Positions 23,740 to 32,032 of a stretch of DNA of 64,000 bases are shown in pieces. Made by a program: the position numbers and the translations under genes. Within the stretch, counting starts at the first letter, position 1. Each line of letters opens with the position of its first letter. A model generated the notes under the pieces. It was not told the origin of the DNA, searched no databases, and saw nothing but the letters and a program-made list of their open reading frames with translations. Origin of the DNA: a virus. Where the stretch lies: positions 1-64,000 of IMG/VR virus record IMGVR_UViG_3300041964_000099. One strand, given 5' to 3'.

Positions 23740-24357
23740 ATGACATACCCAACCCGTGCCGAATTAGAAGCGCAAGGATTGAAACTGCGCGGAACCTATA
23801 CAGGCCCATTGACGCTGGAATATGCGAAGGGAATTCTTGCTGATTTTCAGGCAAAGACTTTTGCCGATGGATCGCCGACTTTTCCCAATGTGCAGATTGT
23901 CAGTCAAGACACCGGCTACAACGTGGTCTACACCGAGGAATCGGCCCCAGAGTGGCATCCGACTGGAAATGCAAGACTCGATCCCCTAATCAATTGCTTT
24001 GGCAACAAAGAGATTGACACCAGCGATCGCGGCACAACCATTTACAGAGGCTTCACGCTGAGCGAATTCCTCAACATCTCTAACCTGGAAAGCTCCTTTC
24101 ATGAAGTCGATAGCTGGGCAGATGGCTTCTATCGCCGCGTTTGGCTCTCCGATGAACTGAAAGCCTGTTTCAGCTACTGCGAAGGCGATACTTCGATCGA
24201 GATTGCGGCTGATGATTCGCAGTATCGAAAAATGATTTGGAGCGCTCACAGCTTCTACTGCGGTCGCGAAGGTAAAGATACCGAATTGCCGCAGGCATTG
24301 ACGATCGCCGCTGAAGCGCTGGGCCTGTACTCTAATCCCAGCCCAGCTAACAACTAA
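23740..24357 (+). CDS. Hypothetical protein sharing a domain with the gene at 19567
   Basis: I chose the ATG at 23740 (205 residues). The ATG at 23713 sits directly on the T-tract of the hairpin and belongs to a repeated leader sequence, so it is unlikely to be used. Residues about 95-190 match the C-terminal part of the gene at 19567 (WLSDELKACFSYCEGDTSIE). The N-terminal part (TYPTRAELEAQGLKLRG) is different. No function is known. Confidence 0.65.
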   Translation: MTYPTRAELEAQGLKLRGTYTGPLTLEYAKGILADFQAKTFADGSPTFPNVQIVSQDTGYNVVYTEESAPEWHPTGNARLDPLINCFGNKEIDTSDRGTTIYRGFTLSEFLNISNLESSFHEVDSWADGFYRRVWLSDELKACFSYCEGDTSIEIAADDSQYRKMIWSAHSFYCGREGKDTELPQALTIAAEALGLYSNPSPANN

Positions 24358-24368
24358 ACCCTCACTCG

Positions 24369-24398
24369 ATCGCCCGTAATGTCTTGCGGGCGATTTTT
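24369..24398 (+). terminator. Hairpin plus T-tract, CGCCCG family
   Basis: ATCGCCCG (24369-24376) pairs with CGGGCGAT (24387-24394), followed by TTTTT. Loop and flanks are nearly identical to the element at 23681, including the downstream CATGTC. Confidence 0.8.
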
Positions 24399-24428
24399 CA
24401 TGTCCAAAACACCTATAGAAGGCTTGAT

Positions 24429-25580
24429 ATGACTGAAGAAACCCGATCGCTGGAGGAAAAGCGCGAAGCCATTCGCAAATTTGGTCTGACCATCACCCAA
24501 ACCAAAACCCAGCCGACTCGTGCAAGCAAAAAGCCTCGCGACGTTTGGGAAATCGATGGCGTCAACAAGCGCAAATATGAATACATCTTGCGCGACCAAC
24601 TGGGCTTAAAAATGTGGCGCGGCAAATTCACAGCATGGTCAGACCCAACCGATGCACTGCTGGCAGCGCTGGAAGAAGGTGAAGCGCTGACTGTAGCAGA
24701 GATTCAGGAATATGCTGCCGATCGATCGCTGACCAGGGCGCAACGGTTCAGCCAGCGCAGCAGCAAAGCAGTACAGGAGCGCAACCGCCGCCGTCAAGCC
24801 TCCAGTCAAATTGCTGAACAATTCTATGGTGGTCAGCCGATTCTAGTCGGGCATCACTCCGAACGTCGGGCGCGACGCGCTCAGGCTCGAATGTGGAACC
24901 ACATGACAAAAAGCGTCGCGGCTGACAAAAAAGCAAAAGCGCTTGACAGACGTGCAGCAGGCGCAGAGAGCCGCGCCGAAATGAAAACTGACTACACGCT
25001 CGAATATGCAGGCAACCGGCTCAAAGAGGCCAAAGCCGAATTTAATACGGCTGTGCGCAACGTTACGGTTCAGCGTCTCAACTATGTCTGGTATCGCGGC
25101 GATAATGCCGACTTCAAAGACCAGCAGGCTGAGGTGCTGGAGGTCTCCAAAGATCGCAAAACTGTCAACCTCTGCTTCGAGCAGAAGAATGCGGATGGAG
25201 AGACTGACTGGCCGACACTGATGGATGTGCCAATGAAACAGGTAGAGCTAGTGGCAAGCGAAGCCTACCTGCACGACCAGGCGCTACGCCGCAAGAATGC
25301 AGAAGAAGCGATCGCCCACTGGACAGCCGAAGTCGTGCGGCTGGGAGGCGATCGCTACAGCAAAGACACCATTAAGGTCGGTGATTTTGTTTGTTCGGGG
25401 TGTGGGCTGAGCGAAGTGGTGCGCGTCAATGCGAAGTCAGTCACGGTCAAAACTGAATATTCCTGGACGGAACCCGTGCCCTATCACAAAATCAAGCAGC
25501 ATTTTACAGCCGCTCAAGTGAAAGAAGCGCAGGCAAAGAAAGCCGCCAAAGCCGCAGCAAAAGCCGCTGCCGCAGAGTAA
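24429..25580 (+). CDS. DUF3560 domain protein
   Basis: From the ATG at 24429 (383 residues), the centre carries GGQPILVGHHSERRARRAQA (about residues 134-153). It is followed by a basic helical region ending near DRRAAGAESR, the signature of DUF3560, a plasmid and phage family of unknown role. The C-terminal part contains a small barrel-like section (IKVGDFVCSGCGLSEVVRVN) and ends in an Ala/Lys-rich helix (KKAAKAAAKAAAAE). The N-terminal 100 residues may be a separate small domain. It lies next to genes separated by near-identical hairpins. Confidence 0.8.
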   Translation: MTEETRSLEEKREAIRKFGLTITQTKTQPTRASKKPRDVWEIDGVNKRKYEYILRDQLGLKMWRGKFTAWSDPTDALLAALEEGEALTVAEIQEYAADRSLTRAQRFSQRSSKAVQERNRRRQASSQIAEQFYGGQPILVGHHSERRARRAQARMWNHMTKSVAADKKAKALDRRAAGAESRAEMKTDYTLEYAGNRLKEAKAEFNTAVRNVTVQRLNYVWYRGDNADFKDQQAEVLEVSKDRKTVNLCFEQKNADGETDWPTLMDVPMKQVELVASEAYLHDQALRRKNAEEAIAHWTAEVVRLGGDRYSKDTIKVGDFVCSGCGLSEVVRVNAKSVTVKTEYSWTEPVPYHKIKQHFTAAQVKEAQAKKAAKAAAKAAAAE

Positions 25581-25601
25581 TTCAACCTCTCTTAACGTTC
25601 G

Positions 25602-25632
25602 ATCGCCCGTACTGTCTCGCGGGCGATTTTTT
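25602..25632 (+). terminator. Hairpin plus T-tract, CGCCCG family
   Basis: ATCGCCCG (25602-25609) pairs with CGGGCGAT (25620-25627), followed by a T-run. The downstream leader TTGCCAATTTCAC is shared with the element at 27920. Confidence 0.8.
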
Positions 25633-25660
25633 GTTGCCAATTTCACTCTAGGAAAAAGTT

Positions 25661-26986
25661 ATGAAGCTTGCAGAACTGAATGCTTTCCGTGTCAAAATCC
25701 GCAAACTGGAAGCCACACCGCAGGAAATCAAAGACAAATGGGTTGAGTTTAAGGCTAGCCAAAACGCGATCACAGCCGAACTCAAGCAGCTCCAAAAGAA
25801 GCAATTGCTGAGAATGTGCGGCTATGGTTGCAGCACCGCTTTCAGAAAAGATCGCCTGGTCAGCATCGCTTTGAAAAACATGATGCAATCATTCGCCCCT
25901 GGCGATACGTTTACTTATGAGCCACACAATCAAACGGTTGAACAAGCCGTTGATGAACAGGTAGAGACCTGGACAGATGAGCTGATTGCAGCGTTGAAAA
26001 ATCCGAAACCGCAACCGGCCTACACACCCCCACCCCCCAGCCCGAAAGAACTTCAACGCCGTGAGGAAGAAGCTAAAGGTGAGGAATGGCTGAAGCTGCA
26101 CAAGCCGAGCTGGGCTGAAGCTGTGATCGTGGCAGAACTGCATCGCGACACATCAGACACACTATCTGACTATCACGGCAGCGAAGTTGAAAAATTTGTG
26201 GTGCTGGCCTGGAGCAAACACACTCGCGATTTGTTCTCTGAAATGAGGCAAGCTGCCGATCGATATCCAGAAACACAGCATTTAGGCACAGACAAGGGGA
26301 TTTTCCGAATTTACAAAAACCCCAACCCTGACTATCCCGATGAACGCAATCGCCGATTATTTGAGTACAACGGGAAAGACTGGTGGCCCACGCTCGAAGA
26401 AGCTGAAGCCGTTGCCCAGGAAGTTGAGCGGCGGGATGCTGAACATATTGCCAAGCGTAAAGCTGGAGTCATTGACCATTCCTACGTCACTCAACTGCCG
26501 TTTGGCTACTTCATTAAAGGCAGTGAAGACAAGATCGAAAATCGAGAAAAATACGCGATGGGGCATGGCTATTATCTGGGCCATGATCGATATAGAGGCT
26601 GGCAAGTTTTCAAGCGGCAGTTTAGTTCTGGAATGGCAGAGGTGGCCGCAGCAATCGGGCGCGGCGACCACATACTTGAGGTTAATCCACCGCAGCAGGC
26701 TCAGCGCTCATCAAAGCGATCGACTAGCCCAGTTCAGCCCAAAGACATCAAGCCACTGACGTTGCCAGAAGGCGTGGAATTGACAATTATCGAATCCCAG
26801 CACACCCAAACAAAAGAAAAGCTGTGGTGTGTGAAAATTTCGCAAAAAGTGGAACGCTCACTTTACAACGAACTCAATAATCGCGCTAAGCAGCTAGGGG
26901 GATACTATTCCAGCTTTAGGCGAGATGGCGCGATTCCTGGCTTCTTATTTAAGGAAGAAGCCAAAGCCAAGCTGTTCATTAGCTAA
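25661..26986 (+). CDS. Large hypothetical protein
   Basis: The 441-residue product has a helical N-terminus (KVEFKA-type coiled coil, residues 1-50), a Pro-rich linker (TPPPPSPKELQ, about 122-132) and a central domain. The C-terminal part has LWCVKISQKVERSLYNELNN followed by GGYYSS and GFLFKEEAKAKLF. That ending resembles a small domain seen at the end of plasmid-encoded methyltransferase or antirestriction-type proteins; I could not name it. A good AGGAAAAAG ribosome site is present. Confidence 0.65.
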   Translation: MKLAELNAFRVKIRKLEATPQEIKDKWVEFKASQNAITAELKQLQKKQLLRMCGYGCSTAFRKDRLVSIALKNMMQSFAPGDTFTYEPHNQTVEQAVDEQVETWTDELIAALKNPKPQPAYTPPPPSPKELQRREEEAKGEEWLKLHKPSWAEAVIVAELHRDTSDTLSDYHGSEVEKFVVLAWSKHTRDLFSEMRQAADRYPETQHLGTDKGIFRIYKNPNPDYPDERNRRLFEYNGKDWWPTLEEAEAVAQEVERRDAEHIAKRKAGVIDHSYVTQLPFGYFIKGSEDKIENREKYAMGHGYYLGHDRYRGWQVFKRQFSSGMAEVAAAIGRGDHILEVNPPQQAQRSSKRSTSPVQPKDIKPLTLPEGVELTIIESQHTQTKEKLWCVKISQKVERSLYNELNNRAKQLGGYYSSFRRDGAIPGFLFKEEAKAKLFIS

Positions 26987-26998
26987 TGACTATAAACT

Positions 26999-27022
26999 GG
27001 CAGCAGCGGCCTTGCTGCTGCC
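26999..27022 (+). terminator. Weak terminator-like hairpin
   Basis: GGCAGCAGC (26999-27007) pairs with GCTGCTGCC (27014-27022) over six bases, followed by AAACTTTT. Confidence 0.45.
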
Positions 27023-27042
27023 AAACTTTTCGGAGATTTTTC

Positions 27043-27465
27043 ATGGGGTCAGCAGCATACAGACGGGGTAGCAAACTTGTTCGCGAACAAATCGACGTAG
27101 ACCAAGCTGCCAATCAGCCGTCAGCATTAAAAGTCGCGATCGAAGCTCAGTCCCAGCAGTTCGCAGAAGCAAAAGCAAAAGTTGAAAAGCTAGAAACAGA
27201 TTTGCTAACTGTTAGAAATGCTTATGCGCGTCGTAATGCAGAAGCTAAAGCTCTGAAACTTGAAATTCAAGAGCTACGAGCTGAAGTGAAGCGGCTGCAA
27301 GAAGTTGATGCCAACCAATCTAAACGGCTAAAAGAAATGCGACGGCGCTGGCTTGTAGCTAGCGGAGTCTTGAGAAATCAATTCTCTTCAGAGGACATCG
27401 ATCGCATGAAAGAAGAAGTTTATCAGCAGCATCCAGAGCTGCGGCGCAATGACTCAACCACTTGA
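27043..27465 (+). CDS. Coiled-coil protein
   Basis: From the ATG at 27043, preceded by CGGAG, the product has 140 residues. Residues 25-110 form a continuous coiled coil (EAKAKVEKLETDLLTVRNAY; EIQELRAEVKRLQEVDANQ). This predicts a rod-like dimer. The C-terminus is basic and helical. It overlaps the next gene by 17 bases. Function unknown. Confidence 0.6.
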   Translation: MGSAAYRRGSKLVREQIDVDQAANQPSALKVAIEAQSQQFAEAKAKVEKLETDLLTVRNAYARRNAEAKALKLEIQELRAEVKRLQEVDANQSKRLKEMRRRWLVASGVLRNQFSSEDIDRMKEEVYQQHPELRRNDSTT

Positions 27466-27895
27466 ACAAACGGCCCCGGCCCCGATCGCCTGCAACTGCG
27501 GCTTAGGCGTTTTGATGTGCAAAACCTGCCCTTGCACCGTCACTCCTGATGAAGCTCGCTGGCTGTACAACCGAGGCTATGGCGATCGCCTTATGCTCAA
27601 CTGGATTGGCGATCAGCAGCAACCCGATGCCGTGTTCCTAATGTGCGCAGTCAAAGGGTTCTGTGGGCAAATCGCCCCAGAGCAGTTTCACTCAAGCTGC
27701 ACATTCTTGGATGGGCGCGATCGCTGTGAGCTGCACAGCAAAGGACTCAAACCACTTGAAGGGGCAACGGCCTGCTGCCAGCGGCCCAATGCAGCGGCAT
27801 CAGAACTGCATGATCGGATTACTCAGCTTTGGATGCAGCCGGAAAATCAAGCCTTTCTTGAGCGTTGGAAGACTAAGTATTTAGATATCCGCTAA
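27449..27895 (+). CDS. Cysteine-cluster protein (possible metal-binding)
   Basis: The 148-residue protein has many Cys in ordered groups: CNCGLGVLMCKTCPC near residues 15-29, then single Cys at about 67, 72, 83 and 93, and CC near 109. The pattern followed by TPDEARWL recalls YkgJ-type zinc or iron-cluster proteins, but the exact spacing differs. It may bind a metal or iron-sulphur cluster. Translation is likely coupled to the coiled-coil gene. Confidence 0.6.
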   Translation: MTQPLEQTAPAPIACNCGLGVLMCKTCPCTVTPDEARWLYNRGYGDRLMLNWIGDQQQPDAVFLMCAVKGFCGQIAPEQFHSSCTFLDGRDRCELHSKGLKPLEGATACCQRPNAAASELHDRITQLWMQPENQAFLERWKTKYLDIR

Positions 27896-27919
27896 ACCGA
27901 AATCAACCAGTCAACCTCG

Positions 27920-27950
27920 ATCGCCCATGCTGTCTTGCGGGCGATTTTTT
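27920..27950 (+). terminator. Hairpin plus T-tract, CGCCCG family
   Basis: ATCGCCC (27920-27926) pairs with GGGCGAT (27939-27945), followed by six T. The leader ATTGCCAAATTCACC that follows matches the one at 25633. Confidence 0.75.
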
Positions 27951-27981
27951 ATTGCCAAATTCACCATAGGAGCATTGCATC

Positions 27982-28701
27982 ATGAATCAGATGAATCTAA
28001 TGAATCGCACTTGGCATCTCACCGATGCTTTAGCAATGAGCTTGAACGAATACAGCTTATTCTGCAAAATCAAACCCCTGCCAGCGGAAGGGTCTGAAGA
28101 ATTGCTAAAAGCGATCGCGGCCAAAGAACACTTCAGCGACTTTGAACACACGACTGAAGAAGAAGAGAAATACCCTGAACCTGGTGACACTATCTTTGTG
28201 CCTACCAAGTGCCCGATCGAAGGGGGCAACTGGAAATGTGAATCCATCAGCCCCAAGCTTTATGAAAACTTGGGCATTGAACTTGCGCACGCGCCCAAAG
28301 AAGTTGCTTCCAGCTTCTTCAAATATGGGGAGATAGTTGCGATCAACCCTGAGAAGAAAATGACTTTTGAGCATGATTTTCGAGAAGCAGTTTTGGCAAT
28401 GCACCAGATGCCAGATGTGCCGATCGAAGTAGATGCAGAGCTGTATGAATACTTCTTGAATGTGCTGCCGCCGTTCGCCTGCCACGTTCGATTGGAATAT
28501 CCTGAAATCATTCGCAAGCTTTTGCCAGACTGCCCGCAATATCGAGCGGTTGAGTACATCACAGGTGAAGGAGATCATAAAGGCGGCTTTCGATCTGGCG
28601 AGCAATACTACATGCTTGGCATCTCCAAAAATGTGATCGTCAAAAGACCAGGTGATAAAGACAAAACAGCCGATCAGCTATATTTCTCCCACACCCTCTA
28701 A
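27982..28701 (+). CDS. Hypothetical protein
   Basis: The 239-residue product has an AGGAG site. It contains PGDTIFVPTKCPIEGGNWKC, which reads like a small barrel, and later KYGEIVAINPEKKMTF. The rest mixes helices and strands with no recognised domain. The position between the hairpin at 27920 and the methyltransferase gene suggests possible co-regulation. Confidence 0.65.
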   Translation: MNQMNLMNRTWHLTDALAMSLNEYSLFCKIKPLPAEGSEELLKAIAAKEHFSDFEHTTEEEEKYPEPGDTIFVPTKCPIEGGNWKCESISPKLYENLGIELAHAPKEVASSFFKYGEIVAINPEKKMTFEHDFREAVLAMHQMPDVPIEVDAELYEYFLNVLPPFACHVRLEYPEIIRKLLPDCPQYRAVEYITGEGDHKGGFRSGEQYYMLGISKNVIVKRPGDKDKTADQLYFSHTL

Positions 28702-28728
28702 GGCAACTGCCCGATCGCTTCTTCCCCG

Positions 28729-28759
28729 TGCCTGCGCTGAACTCAGTGCAGGCATTTTT
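28729..28759 (+). terminator. Intrinsic terminator
   Basis: TGCCTGCGCTGA (28729-28740) pairs with TCAGTGCAGGCA (28743-28754) with one wobble and a two-base loop, followed by TTTTT. Confidence 0.8.
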
Positions 28760-28779
28760 CTAACTGAATTCTTCAATTT

Positions 28780-30246
28780 ATGTTCTGGGAATACGAGCTA
28801 TATCCAACAAATTACCCAATCATCCACCAAATGATTAGGGAGCTGAAAGTGTCTGTGCATAATCGCCGCCGCATTTGCGACCCATCGGCAGGCGATGGAC
28901 GTATTTTAAGCGTCCTGAACAAAACGCACGGCATTTCTAAACGATCGCTATTTGCCTGCGAAATTCAAGATGACCTCGTGACCTTGCTGCAAAGCAAGGG
29001 TTATAAAGTGCTGGAACGTGATTTCCTCCAGTACAACGAGCCGATTCAGTTTGATTTAATTCTGGCAAATCCGCCATTCAGCATGGGTGTGCGTCACGCT
29101 CTGAAGATGTGGAACTGCTTAGAACCTGATGGCGAGATGGTGATTTTGCTCAATTGGCTGTCAATCAGCTTTTTAGAAGAAATCACAGAGAAGACAATCA
29201 ATACCTATCAAGAGCATCTAGGCAATCTGATTAAACAGCATGGCCGATTTAAGCGGCTGGGCCAATGCTTCCGCCAGTCAGAACGTCCTACTGACGTTGA
29301 AGTAGTGATGATCTATCTGCGAAAGCCCAAAGCTAAGCACACCGGCCCCGACTTTGATGGGATCAACGTCACTGAGGATGAAGCAGCAGCAGTAGATGCT
29401 GCATTTACAGAGAATGCGCTAGCCTCAGCCGACATGATCAAATCGATCGTGGCCCAATATCAGTATGCAGTCGAAGGTCTGAAGCTTCGGGCTAAAGGTC
29501 AGACAATGCTTGACTTCTCCAGACGTGGCCTACCTCGCAGAATTGAAGGGGCAACAACGACAGAAGAAGACAACTCATTAATCCAGCGAGTTCCGTTCGA
29601 TCGCCAGGTGTTTGCCCTCAAAGCAGAATTTTGGGCCTTAATCTTTGAGAAAACCTCGGTTGGAAAGCGAGCAACCAGCGACTTTAGGAAGAAGGTTGAA
29701 ACGTATGCCCTAGAAAATGCAAGCATGTCCTTCTCAGAGGACAACATTCGCATCGTCTTGGGCGTGTTCATGTCCAAAATTGGGAGATACATGCAAGATG
29801 CGATCGTTCGCATTTTTGATCAAGCAACGGCTTATCACAAAAACAATACAGTTCACTATCAAGGCTGGGTGACAAATAAGGCTTGGAAAATTAATGACCG
29901 CATCATTATCCCTGACGGCGTGATTTTCAATAATTTCATTAGCGACTTTAGCGCTCACACCACAGTTCTAGACTTTCTCAGGGACTTCGATCGCTGCCTC
30001 TGCTGGATTTCCAATACCGACATCACAGATCCAAGCTTTTTTAGTGGCGCTGAAGCCTTATCCGATAAATGCTACCAAGCAAACAAGGGTGAGGATTACA
30101 AGCCAGAATTTTTCAGCACATTCTTTCGGCTGAAGATGCACAAAACAGGAACGTTGCACATTGATGTGCAAGACCCGCTGCTGCTTGCAGAATTCAACCG
30201 CTGTGCGGCAGAAGGCAAGAACTGGATTGGTGGCAAAGGTTTTTAA
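28780..30246 (+). CDS. DNA adenine-N6 methyltransferase-like protein with DUF4942 domain
   Basis: The 488-residue product starts with a compact Rossmann methyltransferase domain. The SAM-binding motif I is DPSAGDGR at residues 34-41. The catalytic motif IV is NPPF at 97-100, typical of enzymes that methylate an exocyclic amino group, usually adenine N6. The C-terminal half (about residues 220-480) shows the DUF4942 pattern (VTNKAWKINDRIII, DFLRDFDRCLCWI), often fused to such plasmid methyltransferases. No clear target-recognition domain or restriction partner is adjacent. It may protect the element from host restriction. Confidence 0.85.
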   Translation: MFWEYELYPTNYPIIHQMIRELKVSVHNRRRICDPSAGDGRILSVLNKTHGISKRSLFACEIQDDLVTLLQSKGYKVLERDFLQYNEPIQFDLILANPPFSMGVRHALKMWNCLEPDGEMVILLNWLSISFLEEITEKTINTYQEHLGNLIKQHGRFKRLGQCFRQSERPTDVEVVMIYLRKPKAKHTGPDFDGINVTEDEAAAVDAAFTENALASADMIKSIVAQYQYAVEGLKLRAKGQTMLDFSRRGLPRRIEGATTTEEDNSLIQRVPFDRQVFALKAEFWALIFEKTSVGKRATSDFRKKVETYALENASMSFSEDNIRIVLGVFMSKIGRYMQDAIVRIFDQATAYHKNNTVHYQGWVTNKAWKINDRIIIPDGVIFNNFISDFSAHTTVLDFLRDFDRCLCWISNTDITDPSFFSGAEALSDKCYQANKGEDYKPEFFSTFFRLKMHKTGTLHIDVQDPLLLAEFNRCAAEGKNWIGGKGF

Positions 30247-30390
30247 TTTGATATTGCCACTAGGAACAAACTTTTCAAAGTTTCAAACTCACCTTATCGC
30301 TTCTGAAATCGACCGCAGCTCGATCGCGTTTCAGTCCTGCGCTGGGGCGTTTCTTGTTGTCCACCCTAACACCAATACCTACTAACGATC

Positions 30391-30798
30391 ATGCAAAGAG
30401 ATTTTTCTCAGTTTCAACAAATCGCTGATGAATTGGGGATTGCCTCAGACAAAGCGCTACAAGAATGTGCCGCACGGGAAGCAATCAACAAACTATGCTC
30501 TCTATGGAGCGAATGGCTTTCAGATTCGGATCTGACAGACGATCTTCTTCTCTCAGATATCAACGAAGTGATCCTAAATCTCAGCAAATGGAAAAATGCG
30601 ATCGCTGCAAAACTGATGACAGAACCTCACAGCGACTCAAAAGGTAAAGGTACTTACGTTGTTGATGTGCCATGCCTTGATAAGCAGTGGGAAGAGGTAG
30701 ACACTTTTGATTCGTGGGAAGAAGCCGTTGCGTTTTGCGAGAACAATTTCGGGGCCGACGAAAATGGGTGCGTCTCGCTCATCACCGAAGTTGAATGA
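30391..30798 (+). CDS. Hypothetical acidic protein
   Basis: The 135-residue product is acidic and helical in its first 85 residues (SDLTDDLLLSDINEVILNLS). It then has a short strand-rich part (TYVVDVPCLDKQWEEVDTF) and an acidic C-terminal helix. No motif is recognised. It is separated from the methyltransferase gene by 144 bases with no clear promoter. Confidence 0.6.
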   Translation: MQRDFSQFQQIADELGIASDKALQECAAREAINKLCSLWSEWLSDSDLTDDLLLSDINEVILNLSKWKNAIAAKLMTEPHSDSKGKGTYVVDVPCLDKQWEEVDTFDSWEEAVAFCENNFGADENGCVSLITEVE

Positions 30799-30899
30799 AG
30801 CAAATGAGGTAGAAAAAGTCAGCAACGAATTTTCTCACAAAGCAAGCCCGATCGCGCCTCAGACAAACCTTTCAAATTCAACTTATTAGGAGATTCATC

Positions 30900-31373
30900 A
30901 TGTCCAACAACGCAGCTCAACCGATCGTCGTTCAGCATCAAGAGCGCCCAGATTCAAACATCGATGCTCGGATAGAAAACTTGCCGCCCGACTTGTTCGC
31001 CGCGATCGCCAAGCTAATTCAAGATTTCAAGCCGCTGCCACCTGGCTGCAAGCCTTACAAAGCCACGATTAGAATCATGCAGGATGGCTTTCAATATGAT
31101 TTTGACGAGCTGTTTGTAGCCTCGGCTGAAGAAGACTACAACGACATTGCAGACACAATTGGCCTGTTCTGGCTGCATACGCCGGACGGCTTAGAGCCAG
31201 ATGAAGACGATTACGAAGACGCCGCCGAACAAAACGAAAACGACGAGCGCAGTGTTGAAGTGTTTCGCGAGGAGATTTCACCTGTAGATTACTACTTGAA
31301 GCGCGGCCATCTTCGCGGGGGAAATCCTTCAGACACGGAACTTCAAGTTTATCTGAAACGGAAAGAGCAATAG
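30900..31373 (+). CDS. Hypothetical acidic protein, partly duplicated downstream
   Basis: The 157-residue product has an AGGAG site. It contains a very acidic run (EPDEDDYEDAAEQNENDE) in the C-terminal half followed by YYLKRGHLRGGNPSD. The DNA coding its last 25 residues recurs with changes at 31886-31955. Acidic proteins on mobile elements can mimic DNA, but there is no direct evidence here. Confidence 0.65.
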   Translation: MSNNAAQPIVVQHQERPDSNIDARIENLPPDLFAAIAKLIQDFKPLPPGCKPYKATIRIMQDGFQYDFDELFVASAEEDYNDIADTIGLFWLHTPDGLEPDEDDYEDAAEQNENDERSVEVFREEISPVDYYLKRGHLRGGNPSDTELQVYLKRKEQ

Positions 31374-31536
31374 CGATCGCTTGCCGCTAGCTTGGGCGAT
31401 CGTCTCATCTTCAGTCAGCTTGCGAGTCAGAATGAAGTGCGGCTGGAGATGGATGACGATCGTTCAACGCCGCAGCAACTTCGTTAATCCGTTTTATGAT
31501 AAATAGTTTCTGAATCTAGATTCTAGGGAGTGATTT

Positions 31537-31806
31537 GTGAACGTTTTTGCAACAGGTTTGACCTATCGAGGCTGGAATATTGAGATAGGAGAGGATAAAG
31601 GGTATCACTATCGCATGTTTGAGCCAGAGATCAACTATGGTGGCTGGGTGAAGAAACATTTAGCCGATCCTGTGGCAGTGATCATTGCTGCCAAGCAAGA
31701 TATCGACGTGACTGTAGATGGGCGCGATCGCCAGCACAATCGACTTTCATGTGCGATCGAGCTGGCTTGCCATTGGCAAGTTACTCCAATTGTTGTAGAG
31801 GTTTAA
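31537..31806 (+). CDS. Hypothetical small protein
   Basis: The start is GTG at 31537 after AGGGAG (89 residues). It reads as strands and a helix (GLTYRGWNIEIGEDKGYHYR; DPVAVIIAAKQDIDV) with no signature. The 163-base gap before it contains CGATCGC-rich sequence and no clear gene. Confidence 0.6.
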   Translation: MNVFATGLTYRGWNIEIGEDKGYHYRMFEPEINYGGWVKKHLADPVAVIIAAKQDIDVTVDGRDRQHNRLSCAIELACHWQVTPIVVEV

Positions 31807-31885
31807 TCAACGCCTCCTGATTGGGCATTGAATGCAGTGAGCAATCCTCAACAATGACAAAAATTCCAGGCTGGCAAAAGATTAT

Positions 31886-31955
31886 TACTTAAAGCGCGGC
31901 CATCTTCGCGGGGAAAATCCCTCAGAAACGGAAAGAGCGATAGCGATCGCTCATC
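31886..31955 (+). pseudogene. Duplicated fragment of the 3' end of the gene at 30900
   Basis: The sequence matches about 31297-31382 almost base for base (shared blocks AAGCGCGGCCATCTTCGCGG and GAAACGGAAAGAGC). Internal deletions break the frame. It is a remnant of a tandem duplication spanning the gene at 31537, or of a lost second copy. Confidence 0.8.
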
Positions 31956-31971
31956 CCTAAATCGAATTCGA

Positions 31972-32008
31972 CAAACGCCTTTGCACATTGCAGAGGCGTT
32001 TGTTTTTT
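31972..32008 (+). terminator. Intrinsic terminator
   Basis: CAAACGCCT (31972-31980) pairs with AGGCGTTTG (31994-32002), followed by six T. Confidence 0.8.
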
Positions 32009-32032
32009 GCGCCAACTCATTCATTTAGCAAC

